In this document: positions 19,148-27,237 of the stretch, in pieces | Numbering within the stretch: the first letter of the stretch is position 1 | How the letters are laid out: each line of letters opens with the position of its first letter | Assembly: GCA_002723085.1 (NCBI GenBank) | Contig: PBNK01000005.1 | Location: forward strand, 1 to 39,398 | Direction: 5' to 3' | Origin: Crocinitomicaceae bacterium | Lineage (GTDB): Bacteria; Bacteroidota; Bacteroidia; Flavobacteriales_D; Parvicellaceae | Length of the DNA: 39,398 bases | Program-made: the position numbers and the translations under genes | The notes under the pieces: generated by a model | What the model saw: only the letters and a program-made list of their open reading frames with translations | Told to the model about the DNA's origin: nothing | Databases searched by the model: none

Positions 19148-20290
19148 TTAGTATTTGATGATTTTCATTGAATTTTCTTCTGATTTTAAGATATATAAAT
19201 CAGGTTTTAGTGATGAAAGATTAATTTTATTAGATCCAGCGTTTAAATTACCCTTTTTTAACAATTTACCAAGCCTATTATAAATTTCATAATGAGTTGG
19301 AAAAGTTGTTTCAAGTTTTAAATTATTTGAAAATGGATTTGGATATATATTAAGTTTATTTGATGAGTTTGTATTTTGATTATTTGATGTAGTAGAACAA
19401 CCTATTAATCCATTTAAATTGTATTTAGAAACAAAATTCCATATTTCATTATTTGCAACGATATCCATGTTTCCAAAAGTTCCTGGCCAATCATGTCCAC
19501 CCCCATTAATTTTTAGCTCTTCCACAGAAACACAGTTATCACCATTAGACCAGGTTTTTCTTTCAACTGAACTTCCATCATTTGGATTAATATCTGGTAT
19601 TTGTGTAATGTTCGGATTAGCATTTGTATTGTTATAGTTTGTCCAATAAGAATGCATATCATCTGCAGATACATAGTAAGTAATTCCTGCAAAAACTACA
19701 CCTCCATATAAAGATATCTGATCTGCTGTTCCAAGAATAGTCATTACAGGTGTAGGGTGAATAGGTGAGCATGTATTTAATTGTGAATCTCCCATAGTTC
19801 TTGCCACAGCTGCCACAGCTGCAATTTTACTGTTTAGTCTACAAGCAAGTTCATATGTAAATTCACCTCCCAAAGAATATCCACAAGCATAAATTCTATT
19901 GTTATCAATCAAATATTCATTATTTAGAGAATCAATTATTGACTCAACAAAATAAATGTCATCTACATTGGTTGGAGACTTATGTAGCCAATTTGTAGAA
20001 TTGCCATCATTAGGGTCTTCAAGAGCTTGTGGATATATCAATATAAAACCTGCAGTATCTGCAATGTTTCTCATATCTGATGTTGTAGCCATGAATTGAT
20101 TGGCATAACCATTGCCTCCATGAAAATTAAAAAGTAAGGGAGCTGCTATACTTGGGTCGTAATTAGAAGGTATATGCAATACAAATTGACGATTGTTTCC
20201 ATCGTAGAATAAATTTCTCTGATAGGTTTGACAAAAAATATTTTGAATAAATAGTAATTGAAGTATTAAAATTATTTTGGACTTTATCAT
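19148..20290 (-). CDS. Secreted PHB-depolymerase/feruloyl-esterase-like hydrolase with T9SS sorting domain
   Basis: 380 residues. The signal peptide ends near IFCQ (residue ~20). The alpha/beta hydrolase core has the oxyanion segment LLFNFHGGNGYANQF, the nucleophile elbow ACGYSLGGEFTYELAC (G-x-S-x-G), and a C-terminal catalytic His in GGGHDWPGTFGN, as in the LpqC / PHB depolymerase esterase family (CE1-like). The final ~75 residues (LNIYPNPFSNNL, YNRLGKLLKKGNL, LKPDLYILKSE) are a T9SS type A sorting domain, so the enzyme is exported. The substrate could be a polyester or an ester-linked plant/algal compound. Its ATG overlaps the stop of the upstream membrane protein gene (ATGA). Confidence 0.9.
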   Translation of the reverse strand: MIKSKIILILQLLFIQNIFCQTYQRNLFYDGNNRQFVLHIPSNYDPSIAAPLLFNFHGGNGYANQFMATTSDMRNIADTAGFILIYPQALEDPNDGNSTNWLHKSPTNVDDIYFVESIIDSLNNEYLIDNNRIYACGYSLGGEFTYELACRLNSKIAAVAAVARTMGDSQLNTCSPIHPTPVMTILGTADQISLYGGVVFAGITYYVSADDMHSYWTNYNNTNANPNITQIPDINPNDGSSVERKTWSNGDNCVSVEELKINGGGHDWPGTFGNMDIVANNEIWNFVSKYNLNGLIGCSTTSNNQNTNSSNKLNIYPNPFSNNLKLETTFPTHYEIYNRLGKLLKKGNLNAGSNKINLSSLKPDLYILKSEENSMKIIKY

Positions 20291-21075
20291 TTTAGATTAG
20301 TTATTTCTTCAGTAAATACATAAAGCAACATATGAGTTTTCTTTTTAGAGTTAAGTTCAGAAGGTCCCGTGTATATGTAATTTATTTTCAGATTTGGATT
20401 ATCTTTTTTGAAAGTATTTATTGTTTTTTCCCAAACTAATTTGTCTGCCAAAAACGGGAAATCAAATTTAAAAACTCCTTCAATTACTTCAATTCCTCTT
20501 ACTGGTGAATCAACATTTGAAAACGTTTTTTTAGAAAAATCTAATATTGAAAAAGAAATTAAAACCGTTAATAAAATTCCAATAATTGTAGCTGTTTTTG
20601 CTCCTTTTGAATTTTTAAATGAAAGAATTTTTTGATCAGATTCGGAGATATATTTGAATAAAACCCAAGAAGCAATTAGAATTAGCCAAAATAAGCCATG
20701 CTCAAGCAATTGAAATCGATCTCCAAAAACTTGATCAGCTATTGAGAATAAGGCAAATAAAGTAATTGATGAAAAAATAGCCCTAAATAACCATCTTTCT
20801 GCAATGGATTCATTTTTTTTCAAGAAATTAAAAAACGAAAGCAAGTAGAAAACAAAATTTAGTACTTCTAATGCTGAAACCCCTGCTAATGCAATGGTAG
20901 CAAAAATGGGATTCTTTAGACCTAGTGAGCCAAAAAACTTAACAAATAATGCAAAAAAATCTTTTCCAACCCATAAGTTATGTACATCAGGAATGATTTT
21001 ATCAAGTACACTTAAGCCCCAAAAAAAAGTCCAAAATATCAAGATGGAAAAACGTATTATTCTTTTTTCTTTCAT
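20287..21075 (-). CDS. DoxX-like membrane protein, paralogue B
   Basis: 262 residues, six or so membrane helices and a soluble C-terminal domain of ~90 residues. It is clearly homologous along its whole length to the gene immediately upstream: shared LWVGxDxFAxFxKFF, LExxxFVF, and GDRFxLLEHxLFW motifs, and a common C-terminal pattern ending in YTGPSELNSKKKTHMLLYVFT versus YTVPNPLRLKKADGLIFYIIT. The N-terminal part resembles DoxX-like four-helix membrane proteins; function is not known. It overlaps its paralogue by 4 bases upstream and the esterase by 4 bases downstream, implying co-translation. Confidence 0.72.
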   Translation of the reverse strand: MKEKRIIRFSILIFWTFFWGLSVLDKIIPDVHNLWVGKDFFALFVKFFGSLGLKNPIFATIALAGVSALEVLNFVFYLLSFFNFLKKNESIAERWLFRAIFSSITLFALFSIADQVFGDRFQLLEHGLFWLILIASWVLFKYISESDQKILSFKNSKGAKTATIIGILLTVLISFSILDFSKKTFSNVDSPVRGIEVIEGVFKFDFPFLADKLVWEKTINTFKKDNPNLKINYIYTGPSELNSKKKTHMLLYVFTEEITNLK

Positions 21076-21869
21076 TCTTTATTATCCGTAATTATATAAA
21101 AAATAAGACCATCTGCTTTTTTTAGTCTAAGTGGATTTGGAACTGTATAAATGTGATTTATTTTTTTTGTAGGATTTTCGTTTTTGAATTTTTCTATTGA
21201 TTTTTCAAAAACTGTACTTCCCCCAAGAAATGGAAAAGAGACTTTGTAAATATTTTCTCCTACTGGAATGGCTGGTAGAGCATCAGTTCTTCTATGAAAG
21301 TAATTTTCATTGTAGCTGAAAATAGAAATGCTTGTACATAATACAAGTAAAACAGAGACTAAAGAAGCCATTAGTAGCTGCTTTTTTGTGATTAAAATAT
21401 CGCCATCATTTGTAGTGTTTTTTTCTAATCTTATAAAAATCACCCATGAAAAAAGGGTTAAAAACCAAAATAAGGTGTGTTCCAATAGTTCAAACCTGTC
21501 TCCAAAAACATGGTCACCTATGGAAAAAATAGTAAAAGTTATAAGAGTAAAACATATTCCTATAAAAAACCAAGATCTTGAAGTGTCTTGTCTTTTTTTT
21601 AAAAAATGAATTAATGCTCCAGTAAAAAAAACAAATGCAAAAACCTCTAATCCAGCAGCTACAACAAGTGCCGCATCTGCAATAATTGGAGATTCTAAAC
21701 CAGCTGAAGCAAAAAACTTTTGAAATTGTGCAAATCTATCTCTACCCACCCACAAGAATACACTGCCACCAATAAGTTTATCTAAAATGTTAAAAAACCA
21801 AAAAATTGACCAATAAACTAAAATTGAGTATTTAATTAATTGATTGGTGTTGATTTTGTTTTTTAACAT
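21072..21869 (-). CDS. DoxX-like membrane protein, paralogue A
   Basis: 265 residues, first gene of the three-gene unit with its paralogue and the secreted esterase. It has hydrophobic helices at about residues 12-30, 55-85, 97-117, 122-145 and 160-180, and the LWVGRDRFAQFQKFF and GDHVFGDRFELLEHTLFWF motifs shared with the next gene. The C-terminal domain (PVGENIYKVSFPFLGG, FEKSIEKFKNENPTKK) probably lies outside the membrane. The duplication looks old, as only the motif regions are near-identical. Function unknown. Confidence 0.72.
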   Translation of the reverse strand: MLKNKINTNQLIKYSILVYWSIFWFFNILDKLIGGSVFLWVGRDRFAQFQKFFASAGLESPIIADAALVVAAGLEVFAFVFFTGALIHFLKKRQDTSRSWFFIGICFTLITFTIFSIGDHVFGDRFELLEHTLFWFLTLFSWVIFIRLEKNTTNDGDILITKKQLLMASLVSVLLVLCTSISIFSYNENYFHRRTDALPAIPVGENIYKVSFPFLGGSTVFEKSIEKFKNENPTKKINHIYTVPNPLRLKKADGLIFYIITDNKE

Positions 21870-21917
21870 GTAAAATGATGTAAATTATAATTTCAACGAA
21901 AAATAAAATGGGAATTC

Positions 21918-22181
21918 TTACATACAATTTTTTGCTTCAGACATCATCCACTCAACATCCATTTTAAGAGCGTCTTCCGGTGTAGGGTATTTTTTAATTA
22001 CTTTTTTTAACATGCATGAGCAATAGTCTTCAGCATTAGGAATATTAGATCCAGCTGTAGTTGCACAATTTTTTATAAAAGCTTCTTTTTCATTTTCTGG
22101 CCATGAATCACTTGAATCACTTGAATTGCATGAACATATTAAAAAAATGAAAAGAGTATAGAGTAAATTTTTGTATTTCAT
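21918..22181 (-). CDS. Small Cys-rich lipoprotein
   Basis: 87 residues. The lipobox FLICSC places the lipid Cys near residue 17-19. The mature part has four further Cys (KNCATTAG, YCSCMLKKV, AKNCM) and a short acidic helix WPENEKEAFIKNC. It belongs to the general class of small Bacteroidota lipoproteins with a CSCM segment; function unknown. It stands alone, with a 48-base gap to the downstream paralogue gene and a 39-base gap from the upstream membrane protein gene. Confidence 0.75.
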   Translation of the reverse strand: MKYKNLLYTLFIFLICSCNSSDSSDSWPENEKEAFIKNCATTAGSNIPNAEDYCSCMLKKVIKKYPTPEDALKMDVEWMMSEAKNCM

Positions 22182-22220
22182 ATAATTATATTTTTTTCTA
22201 ATGTAAGATAAATTATTAAA

Positions 22221-22679
22221 TTATTGATTCATTACTTTGTCTTTATTAGTTGTTACTAATATTATAAAAACAACTGACAGTAAAGCAAATAATAGAATTA
22301 ATTGGTTTTGTTCAGAACCATTAAAATAACTATACAATATAAAACCTGTATGGATTATATTAAAAACAATATATAAAATAAACCCTAAAGATTTTTGTTT
22401 AAACATTTGGCTAATACCAATAATTTTAATCACATTAAAAATAATAAGTAATGAAACTACAAAGGTTATTAATCTTATAAATGAATCATTAGCATATTTA
22501 AAGAAATCACTTATATATGAAAATCCCATAATCCATAATATAATCCAAAGTGATGAACCAATTATGCTTAAAACACCTATTGTTTTAAAAGAATTTGAAA
22601 CTTCATTTGATTTTTTTAATGAAATATTTTCTTTTTTTTTATCTATATAATCATCTAAATTGCTTTTATCTTTTTCCAA
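22221..22679 (-). CDS. Four-helix membrane protein at the distal end of the cassette array, function unknown
   Basis: 152 residues. A charged N-terminal tail of ~30 residues (MEKDKSNLDDYIDKKKENISLKK) is followed by four membrane helices and a short NKDKVMNQ tail. No family was recognised. Its start lies ~70 bases beyond the last attC-like site, so it is either the last cassette with its own attC lost or the chromosomal gene flanking the array. After its stop I see neither a hairpin nor the inverse of the attC-7 R' sequence, which favours the second reading. Confidence 0.65.
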   Translation of the reverse strand: MEKDKSNLDDYIDKKKENISLKKSNEVSNSFKTIGVLSIIGSSLWIILWIMGFSYISDFFKYANDSFIRLITFVVSLLIIFNVIKIIGISQMFKQKSLGFILYIVFNIIHTGFILYSYFNGSEQNQLILLFALLSVVFIILVTTNKDKVMNQ

Positions 22680-22747
22680 TGTTTAAAATTTTATTTCTTG
22701 TTAATTATTATAATTTACATCTTTCCTTCCAAATTATTAATTTGTAA

Positions 22748-22799
22748 GCCAATGTTGCGTCTAAACTGCTCTTTAATGTTCTTTAGGTTTTATTGTCAA
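22748..22799 (-). other. attC-7 (ends cassette 7)
   Basis: On the - strand: R'' GACAAT, L'' ACCTAAA, apical ATTAAAGAGC, L' GTTTAGACGC, R' CATTGGC. The L arms pair (CTAAA / TTTAG). R'' and R' pair more weakly, as ATTG / CAAT. The formyltransferase gene stops inside the left arm. Most diverged of the seven, and last in the array. Confidence 0.72.
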
Positions 22800-23604
22800 T
22801 CGTTATTTCAACTATTTTGATGTTTTTTCGCTTCTTTGTTAATCCCTCTTTTGAAAATTGACGTCTATGTTTTTTTAAATTTATAATCAAATTAATTTTA
22901 TTCTTTAATTTCCATTCCTTTGAATAGTAAGTTTTACCCTCTCCTAATTTTGACTGTTCTACATTTGAATTATTTTCTTGTGAAATATACTTTACAGCTT
23001 TTAAATATAAAGCATGTGCATGCTCCATTACAGAAATATGGATGTTTAATAATGTGTCACTCCAATTTATATCAGAGAACTCAGTTGTTACAATATTTCC
23101 CGAATCAATACCTTCGTCTATCCACATAATCGTATTTCCAATAATATGGAATTGATTAGTTGCAATACACCAATTCGTACAATTCGGACCTCCTTTTACA
23201 TATGGAGACAGTCCAGTATGTAAATTCAAAATTCCTTTATTAGTTTTAATTGAAAGCATCTTGCTTTTTACAAGCCGAGTTCCTGAAACAATAATTAAAT
23301 CAGGGTTTAATTTTTTAGAAAATTCAAATGCATCTTCGCTATTTATATTCTCAACATCAATTCGTTTTGATTTTGGAAAATCAGGATATTGTTTATTATA
23401 ATAATCTTTCATTCCCAACCATGCATTATTAATTGAAGGCAGAAATAATTTTTCAAAAGCTGAATCAAAAACTTTTCGTAATGTAATTTTTCTTTTTGAA
23501 AGTCTTTTTTCTGTTACAATACCAATAACATTAAATTCCTCGGCTAATTTATTTGCAAGAGCCTTTTGATTAGATTCGTTCCCTATCCAAAGTAGAAGTT
23601 TCAT
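22783..23604 (-). CDS. Formyltransferase-family protein (cassette 7, second gene)
   Basis: 273 residues, resembling the N-terminal domain of methionyl-tRNA formyltransferase and the sugar N-formyltransferases of polysaccharide pathways. Catalytic-site features: GILNLHTGLSPYVKGGPN supplies the Asn and His, and WIDEGIDSGNIVT the Asp, in the usual order. The C-terminal tRNA-binding domain of Fmt is missing, which favours a sugar or small-molecule substrate; that is inference. It overlaps the deacetylase gene by 4 bases (ATGA), and its last codons and stop lie in the left arm of attC-7. Such formyltransferases occur next to glycan-modifying enzymes, consistent with its partner. Confidence 0.82.
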   Translation of the reverse strand: MKLLLWIGNESNQKALANKLAEEFNVIGIVTEKRLSKRKITLRKVFDSAFEKLFLPSINNAWLGMKDYYNKQYPDFPKSKRIDVENINSEDAFEFSKKLNPDLIIVSGTRLVKSKMLSIKTNKGILNLHTGLSPYVKGGPNCTNWCIATNQFHIIGNTIMWIDEGIDSGNIVTTEFSDINWSDTLLNIHISVMEHAHALYLKAVKYISQENNSNVEQSKLGEGKTYYSKEWKLKNKINLIINLKKHRRQFSKEGLTKKRKNIKIVEITIDNKT

Positions 23605-24524
23605 TTATATCTAATTAACTTTTTTATCTTTTCAAGAGTGTTTGAAATTCTCATTCTTGTTTTAATCCAAGGTTCATTGTATAGCTCGATTCTTGAGACC
23701 TCGAATAAATCTTCAGTTGCTGGATTGAAGGTGTCTTGTTTTACAGCTAATCCAATTTTATATCCTAATTCTTGACTTATTTTTTTAGTTCTAATATCGT
23801 AACTTCCAACAGGATATGAAATTGTCAAAGGGTAATAACCAAGTTCTTCTTTAATTCTGTTACGAGACTTTTCAAGTTCAGTTCTTATTTCGTTTTCGTC
23901 TTCAATTGTCCCTAACATAGAATGAGAAACAGTATGGCTTCCTATGTAATGTCCATTATTTTTTAATTTTCTAATATCTTCCCAATCCATCATTAGTTCA
24001 GGAATTTTAATATCCGAAAATGTTTTATCCACTAAATCAAGAACTTGTTTTCTTTTTCCATGCGTTAAAGTTTTCAAGAATGGCTTTAATCCAGAAATAA
24101 ATTTAAGTCTATCTTCATTATTTAAAAAAATTCCCTTTTGATATTTTTTAGGCAAGAAATCAAAAGGTAATTTAATATTGTCAGATTCTGTGTGTTGGAA
24201 TGAATGCTCCAAGATATGCGTCCAAGTTGGTTTGTTTTTATCAATACAATCAGTTACAACATAAAAAGAAGCTTTAACTTTAAATTTATCAAGAATTGGT
24301 AAAGCATATTCAATATTATCTTTGTAACCATCATCAAACATTATTGTTGCATATCTATTTTTTTTAGACAGCTTAACTTTATCAAAAGCTAAATCTTCAA
24401 ATAATAGAACTTCATATTTGTTTGAAATTGTTTTAATGCATTTCTCAAATAACATGACATCCATAGGGTCCCATAGTAGGTCTCTTTTAGGGTTAACTCT
24501 ATGAAATAAAAAATTTCTTATCAT
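23601..24524 (-). CDS. Polysaccharide deacetylase, NodB/CE4 family (cassette 7, first gene)
   Basis: 307 residues, no signal peptide. The NodB core shows motif 1 TIMFDDGYKDN (catalytic base and metal Asp), motif 2 GSHTVSHSMLG (metal His pair) and motif 3 TISYPVGSYD. This family removes acetyl groups from GlcNAc-type sugars; the cytosolic form is often found in surface-polysaccharide gene clusters. It is coupled to the formyltransferase gene (deacetylation would free an amine that could then be formylated, an inferred two-step logic). The ATG is about 28 bases after the R' of attC-6, and both genes lie in one cassette. Confidence 0.88.
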   Translation of the reverse strand: MIRNFLFHRVNPKRDLLWDPMDVMLFEKCIKTISNKYEVLLFEDLAFDKVKLSKKNRYATIMFDDGYKDNIEYALPILDKFKVKASFYVVTDCIDKNKPTWTHILEHSFQHTESDNIKLPFDFLPKKYQKGIFLNNEDRLKFISGLKPFLKTLTHGKRKQVLDLVDKTFSDIKIPELMMDWEDIRKLKNNGHYIGSHTVSHSMLGTIEDENEIRTELEKSRNRIKEELGYYPLTISYPVGSYDIRTKKISQELGYKIGLAVKQDTFNPATEDLFEVSRIELYNEPWIKTRMRISNTLEKIKKLIRYK

Positions 24525-24545
24525 TTTGTGTAATCTTTTTTAATG

Positions 24546-24599
24546 CTTGGCAACGTTGCATCTAAACTGCGTTTTAATGTGTTTTAGATTTTGTTGTAA
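24546..24599 (-). other. attC-6 (ends cassette 6)
   Basis: On the - strand: R'' TTACAAC, L'' ATCTAAAAC, apical region with ATTAAAACGC, L' GTTTAGAT, spacer GCAAC, R' GTTGCC. The L arms form an 8-base stem, and R''/R' pair over CAAC / GTTG. No T tract follows. Confidence 0.82.
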
Positions 24600-24608
24600 A
24601 ATATTATA

Positions 24609-26159
24609 TTAATTTTTTATTTCTAAAATTTTATTAATGTAAATATGTTCTTTTTTGATAGTATCTTTTGTAACCATATTAACGAAAACTAAGTCTTCTA
24701 TGTTATGTTTTTTAATTTTAATATCTATGTATTTATATTTTAAGTTTAGTTTTTTGTCGAATTCAATACCGTTAATAATTTGCTCTTCAAATAAATTATT
24801 TTTAGATGTTATTTTAACAGTGCAAAATGCATCTGATATCAAATTTAATGTACTGTCTGATAAATTGAAACTACCATATATATGTCCATAGTCAATATAG
24901 TTTTTGGCAACATTTATTGTTTGTTTAATAATGGAAATTTGCTCTTTTTTAATTGATTTATATTTTTCATTAAAGAGATCAGAGTGAATCATAATAGATT
25001 CGTTTTTGTGATAATCAATTTCTAGTTTAGAAAGAAAATCATCAAAATTAATTATAACATTATACAATAATTTATCTCTTATATTTCTTAATTCATTATC
25101 ACTTAAGAGCAATTTGAAGAATTCGAGGTTAGGAGATGTTGAATATTGTTTGTTTTCATTATCTAATGAATTAAATAAAAAAGAATTGAATTCGCTGAAT
25201 GAGGCTATTTTATTTTCGGGAATTCTAGCTGCTTTATTTTCGGCTCTATAAATTGGATAAAATAACTTACTGTTAAAATCAAAAACAAATTTTAAATTAT
25301 CTCCTGTCATAAAATGTACATCATTAAAAATGGACGCTATTGCTAAATATTTTCCCATATACTCTAAATCAATCATTTCTTTTAATGCCTTAATGTTACC
25401 AGATTTAATGTGTTCGCAAAATAACTTGTAATAACCAAGGGCCAACGGATGTGATTTAGAATTTTTTGCTGAAATATGACCATGATAAAGATCAAAATCA
25501 CTTCTGTGTCGAACACCCGTTGATTTAAATTCTTTTCTTGACCAGTCTGCGGTGTTACTAAGAATGGAACAGTTGTTTATCTTATAATCCTTATGTAATA
25601 GATCTTTACAAATGTCTTCAACAAAACCATAGACGCCAAAATTTCTGTCATTTATAATCAATGATTTCATTATGCCTTTTGGAGCTATTAGCCCAAAAGA
25701 GTTTGCAATATTATTTATCGTAATTATAGATGGGTCACACTCTTCATCGATAATTAATTTGAATTTTTCTTTACCATCAATAGAAAATGATTTAGAATTC
25801 AATTTTAATGTGTATGAGTTTCTATTTCTTGAATTCCAGTAGTGAGGGGCTGAACTTCCATGGAGTTTCAATTTAGCATTATGATAAATTCCATCATTCT
25901 TTATTTGAATATTAACCCACTTTTTTATAGGCTTCTTTTTCTTTATAGTATAGTTTTCTGAATATTCTTTAAGTTTTTTTTCATTTTTGGGCTCAATTCT
26001 TAATGTTATTTTATCAGACTCTTTAAGTGGATTTAATATACGAATACCTATTTTTTTTAAATCGAAAAAAAAGTAATACAATATACTAGCTGAAAACACC
26101 AAAATTATAGCGACCCTGAAGTATTTGTTTGTTAATAAATATTTCTTTTCTTTTTTCAT
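24609..26159 (-). CDS. CotH-like protein with N-terminal membrane anchor (cassette 6)
   Basis: 516 residues. One hydrophobic segment at about residues 13-29 follows a KKEKK start, so the rest is probably periplasmic or external. The segment KLKLHGSSAPHYWNSRNRNSYTLKL, then FKLIIDEECDPSIITINNIANSFGL and IINDRNFGVYGFVEDICKDLL, follows the order of the CotH kinase family. The later catalytic-like part FVFDFNSKLFYPIYRAENKA departs from the usual WD-containing form, so activity is uncertain. CotH proteins of spore formers phosphorylate coat proteins; Bacteroidota homologues are mostly surface proteins of unknown substrate. At ~1.6 kb it is large for an integron cassette. It starts 15 bases after R' of attC-5. 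Confidence 0.75.
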   Translation of the reverse strand: MKKEKKYLLTNKYFRVAIILVFSASILYYFFFDLKKIGIRILNPLKESDKITLRIEPKNEKKLKEYSENYTIKKKKPIKKWVNIQIKNDGIYHNAKLKLHGSSAPHYWNSRNRNSYTLKLNSKSFSIDGKEKFKLIIDEECDPSIITINNIANSFGLIAPKGIMKSLIINDRNFGVYGFVEDICKDLLHKDYKINNCSILSNTADWSRKEFKSTGVRHRSDFDLYHGHISAKNSKSHPLALGYYKLFCEHIKSGNIKALKEMIDLEYMGKYLAIASIFNDVHFMTGDNLKFVFDFNSKLFYPIYRAENKAARIPENKIASFSEFNSFLFNSLDNENKQYSTSPNLEFFKLLLSDNELRNIRDKLLYNVIINFDDFLSKLEIDYHKNESIMIHSDLFNEKYKSIKKEQISIIKQTINVAKNYIDYGHIYGSFNLSDSTLNLISDAFCTVKITSKNNLFEEQIINGIEFDKKLNLKYKYIDIKIKKHNIEDLVFVNMVTKDTIKKEHIYINKILEIKN

Positions 26160-26168
26160 TCTTTAATT

Positions 26169-26225
26169 ACCTACGTTGCGTCTAAACTAAGTTATTCAAT
26201 TTAGTTTAGATTGTGTTATGGATTG
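26169..26225 (-). other. attC-5 (ends cassette 5)
   Basis: On the - strand: R'' ATCCATAAC, spacer ACAA, L'' TCTAAACTAA, 10-base apex ATTGAATAAC, L' TTAGTTTAGA, spacer CGCAAC, R' GTAGGTA. The L arms are a perfect 10-base inverted repeat. R' has lost one T relative to the GTTRRRY pattern. The R'' matches the start of cassette 5 inside attC-4 over 9 bases. Confidence 0.85.
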
Positions 26226-26254
26226 TGTAATCAATCATTTTCTTTTGATTTTAA

Positions 26255-26848
26255 CTATATTCTAAAAGTATCCGGAGGTTTTGGAGGAGGAGTAGGAGTA
26301 TGTTTACTGGATTGTTCAGTTAATTCGTTTTTAATCTTTTTCACATCTATAATAATTCCCTCTTTAATATTGAATAAAAGTTCTTTAGAATATAAAGATT
26401 CATAACCAGTGTGAACATAATGAATTAATTTACCATATGGACATCTTATTGTTCCTGAATACCAATCAGCAAAAACTTTAGTTTCTGAATTAAATAAATT
26501 TTTGATGGATAATTCTATCTCCTCAAAGCATTCGTTTTCTAGTGTTTTGATCATAGAAGCCTTTATGGATGGAGGTGGTTTAGTCTCTTCAATTAAAATT
26601 TTTAAATCTAAGTATTTATGGTTGAATTTATTCTGATTTTTAATTTCACCTTTTCCAGAAATATTCTTTAAAAAAAGTTTATTCTTCTTGATTTCCCACT
26701 TGCCAATATATCCCCTCCTTAAAGCTGAATGAGGAGCATGTAAACGAAGTTCTATATTATTTTTTTTTATGTATTGAGAAAATGGCTCACTAACCATACT
26801 AAATCTCTTCCATTTATAAATTAATATTTCTCGTACTTGTGCAGTCAT
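26255..26848 (-). CDS. Conserved hypothetical protein (cassette 5)
   Basis: 197 residues, soluble, no signal peptide. It opens MTAQVREILIYKWKRFSMVSEPF and includes RGYIGKWEIKKNKLFLKNI and VFADWYSGTIRCPYGKLIHYVHTGYESLYSKELLF; the C-terminus is a Pro-rich tail (TPTPPPKPP). From memory, proteins with the same MTAQVRE...SEPL...GxWxI...FAxWxxGxIRxPxGKxLxYVHxGYxS pattern are widespread, uncharacterised and often seen as single genes in accessory DNA; I cannot check this here. The ATG follows R' of attC-4 by about 15 bases. Confidence 0.78.
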   Translation of the reverse strand: MTAQVREILIYKWKRFSMVSEPFSQYIKKNNIELRLHAPHSALRRGYIGKWEIKKNKLFLKNISGKGEIKNQNKFNHKYLDLKILIEETKPPPSIKASMIKTLENECFEEIELSIKNLFNSETKVFADWYSGTIRCPYGKLIHYVHTGYESLYSKELLFNIKEGIIIDVKKIKNELTEQSSKHTPTPPPKPPDTFRI

Positions 26849-26861
26849 TTAATCTCTTTTT

Positions 26862-26940
26862 ATCCATAACGTTGCGTCTAAAATGTCGTGCGAAGGCATG
26901 GATAGGTTAGGGCATGCATTTTAGACTGTGTTGTAGTTAG
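26862..26940 (-). other. attC-4 (ends cassette 4)
   Basis: The longest site. On the - strand: R'' CTACAAC, L'' GTCTAAAATG, a long variable apex containing GCATGCCC and CCATGCC, L' CATTTTAGAC, spacer GCAAC, R' GTTATGGAT. The L arms are a 10-base perfect stem. Confidence 0.85.
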
Positions 26941-26949
26941 TACATAAAA

Positions 26950-27234
26950 TTAAGTTATAATTTTAAAATGATCTTCTAATACATAATAGAAGCATAAGAA
27001 AATCATAATAATTGAAGTTGAAATCTCTAAAATTTCTTTTGATTTAGAATTGAATTTTTTAATGAAAAAATAGATGATTATGCTAGTTGCAAATCCTAAA
27101 ATTATTCCAAACATCATAAATGGAGTTTGAACATCAATCCCATAATCAATAAAATTTAAATTAATACCAACTATAATAATTATTGATTCAATTGTGAATA
27201 TCCAAAAAGTGGTTTTGTAAATCTTTTCAATCAT
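26950..27234 (-). CDS. Small membrane protein (cassette 4), function unknown
   Basis: 94 residues with three hydrophobic helices (about residues 9-27, 38-57 and 68-86) and a Lys-rich loop KKFNSKSKEI. No family recognised. The cassette is small (~0.3 kb) and holds only this gene. The ATG starts just 4 bases from the end of the attC-3 R' sequence, leaving almost no leader, so translation must rely on AT-rich sequence supplied by the preceding attC or on read-through from upstream. Confidence 0.68.
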   Translation of the reverse strand: MIEKIYKTTFWIFTIESIIIIVGINLNFIDYGIDVQTPFMMFGIILGFATSIIIYFFIKKFNSKSKEILEISTSIIMIFLCFYYVLEDHFKIIT

Positions 27235-27237
27235 TTG

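Noticed and set aside
22221-22679. Counting this membrane protein as an eighth cassette
   Set aside because: No attC-like hairpin or matching R'' follows it.
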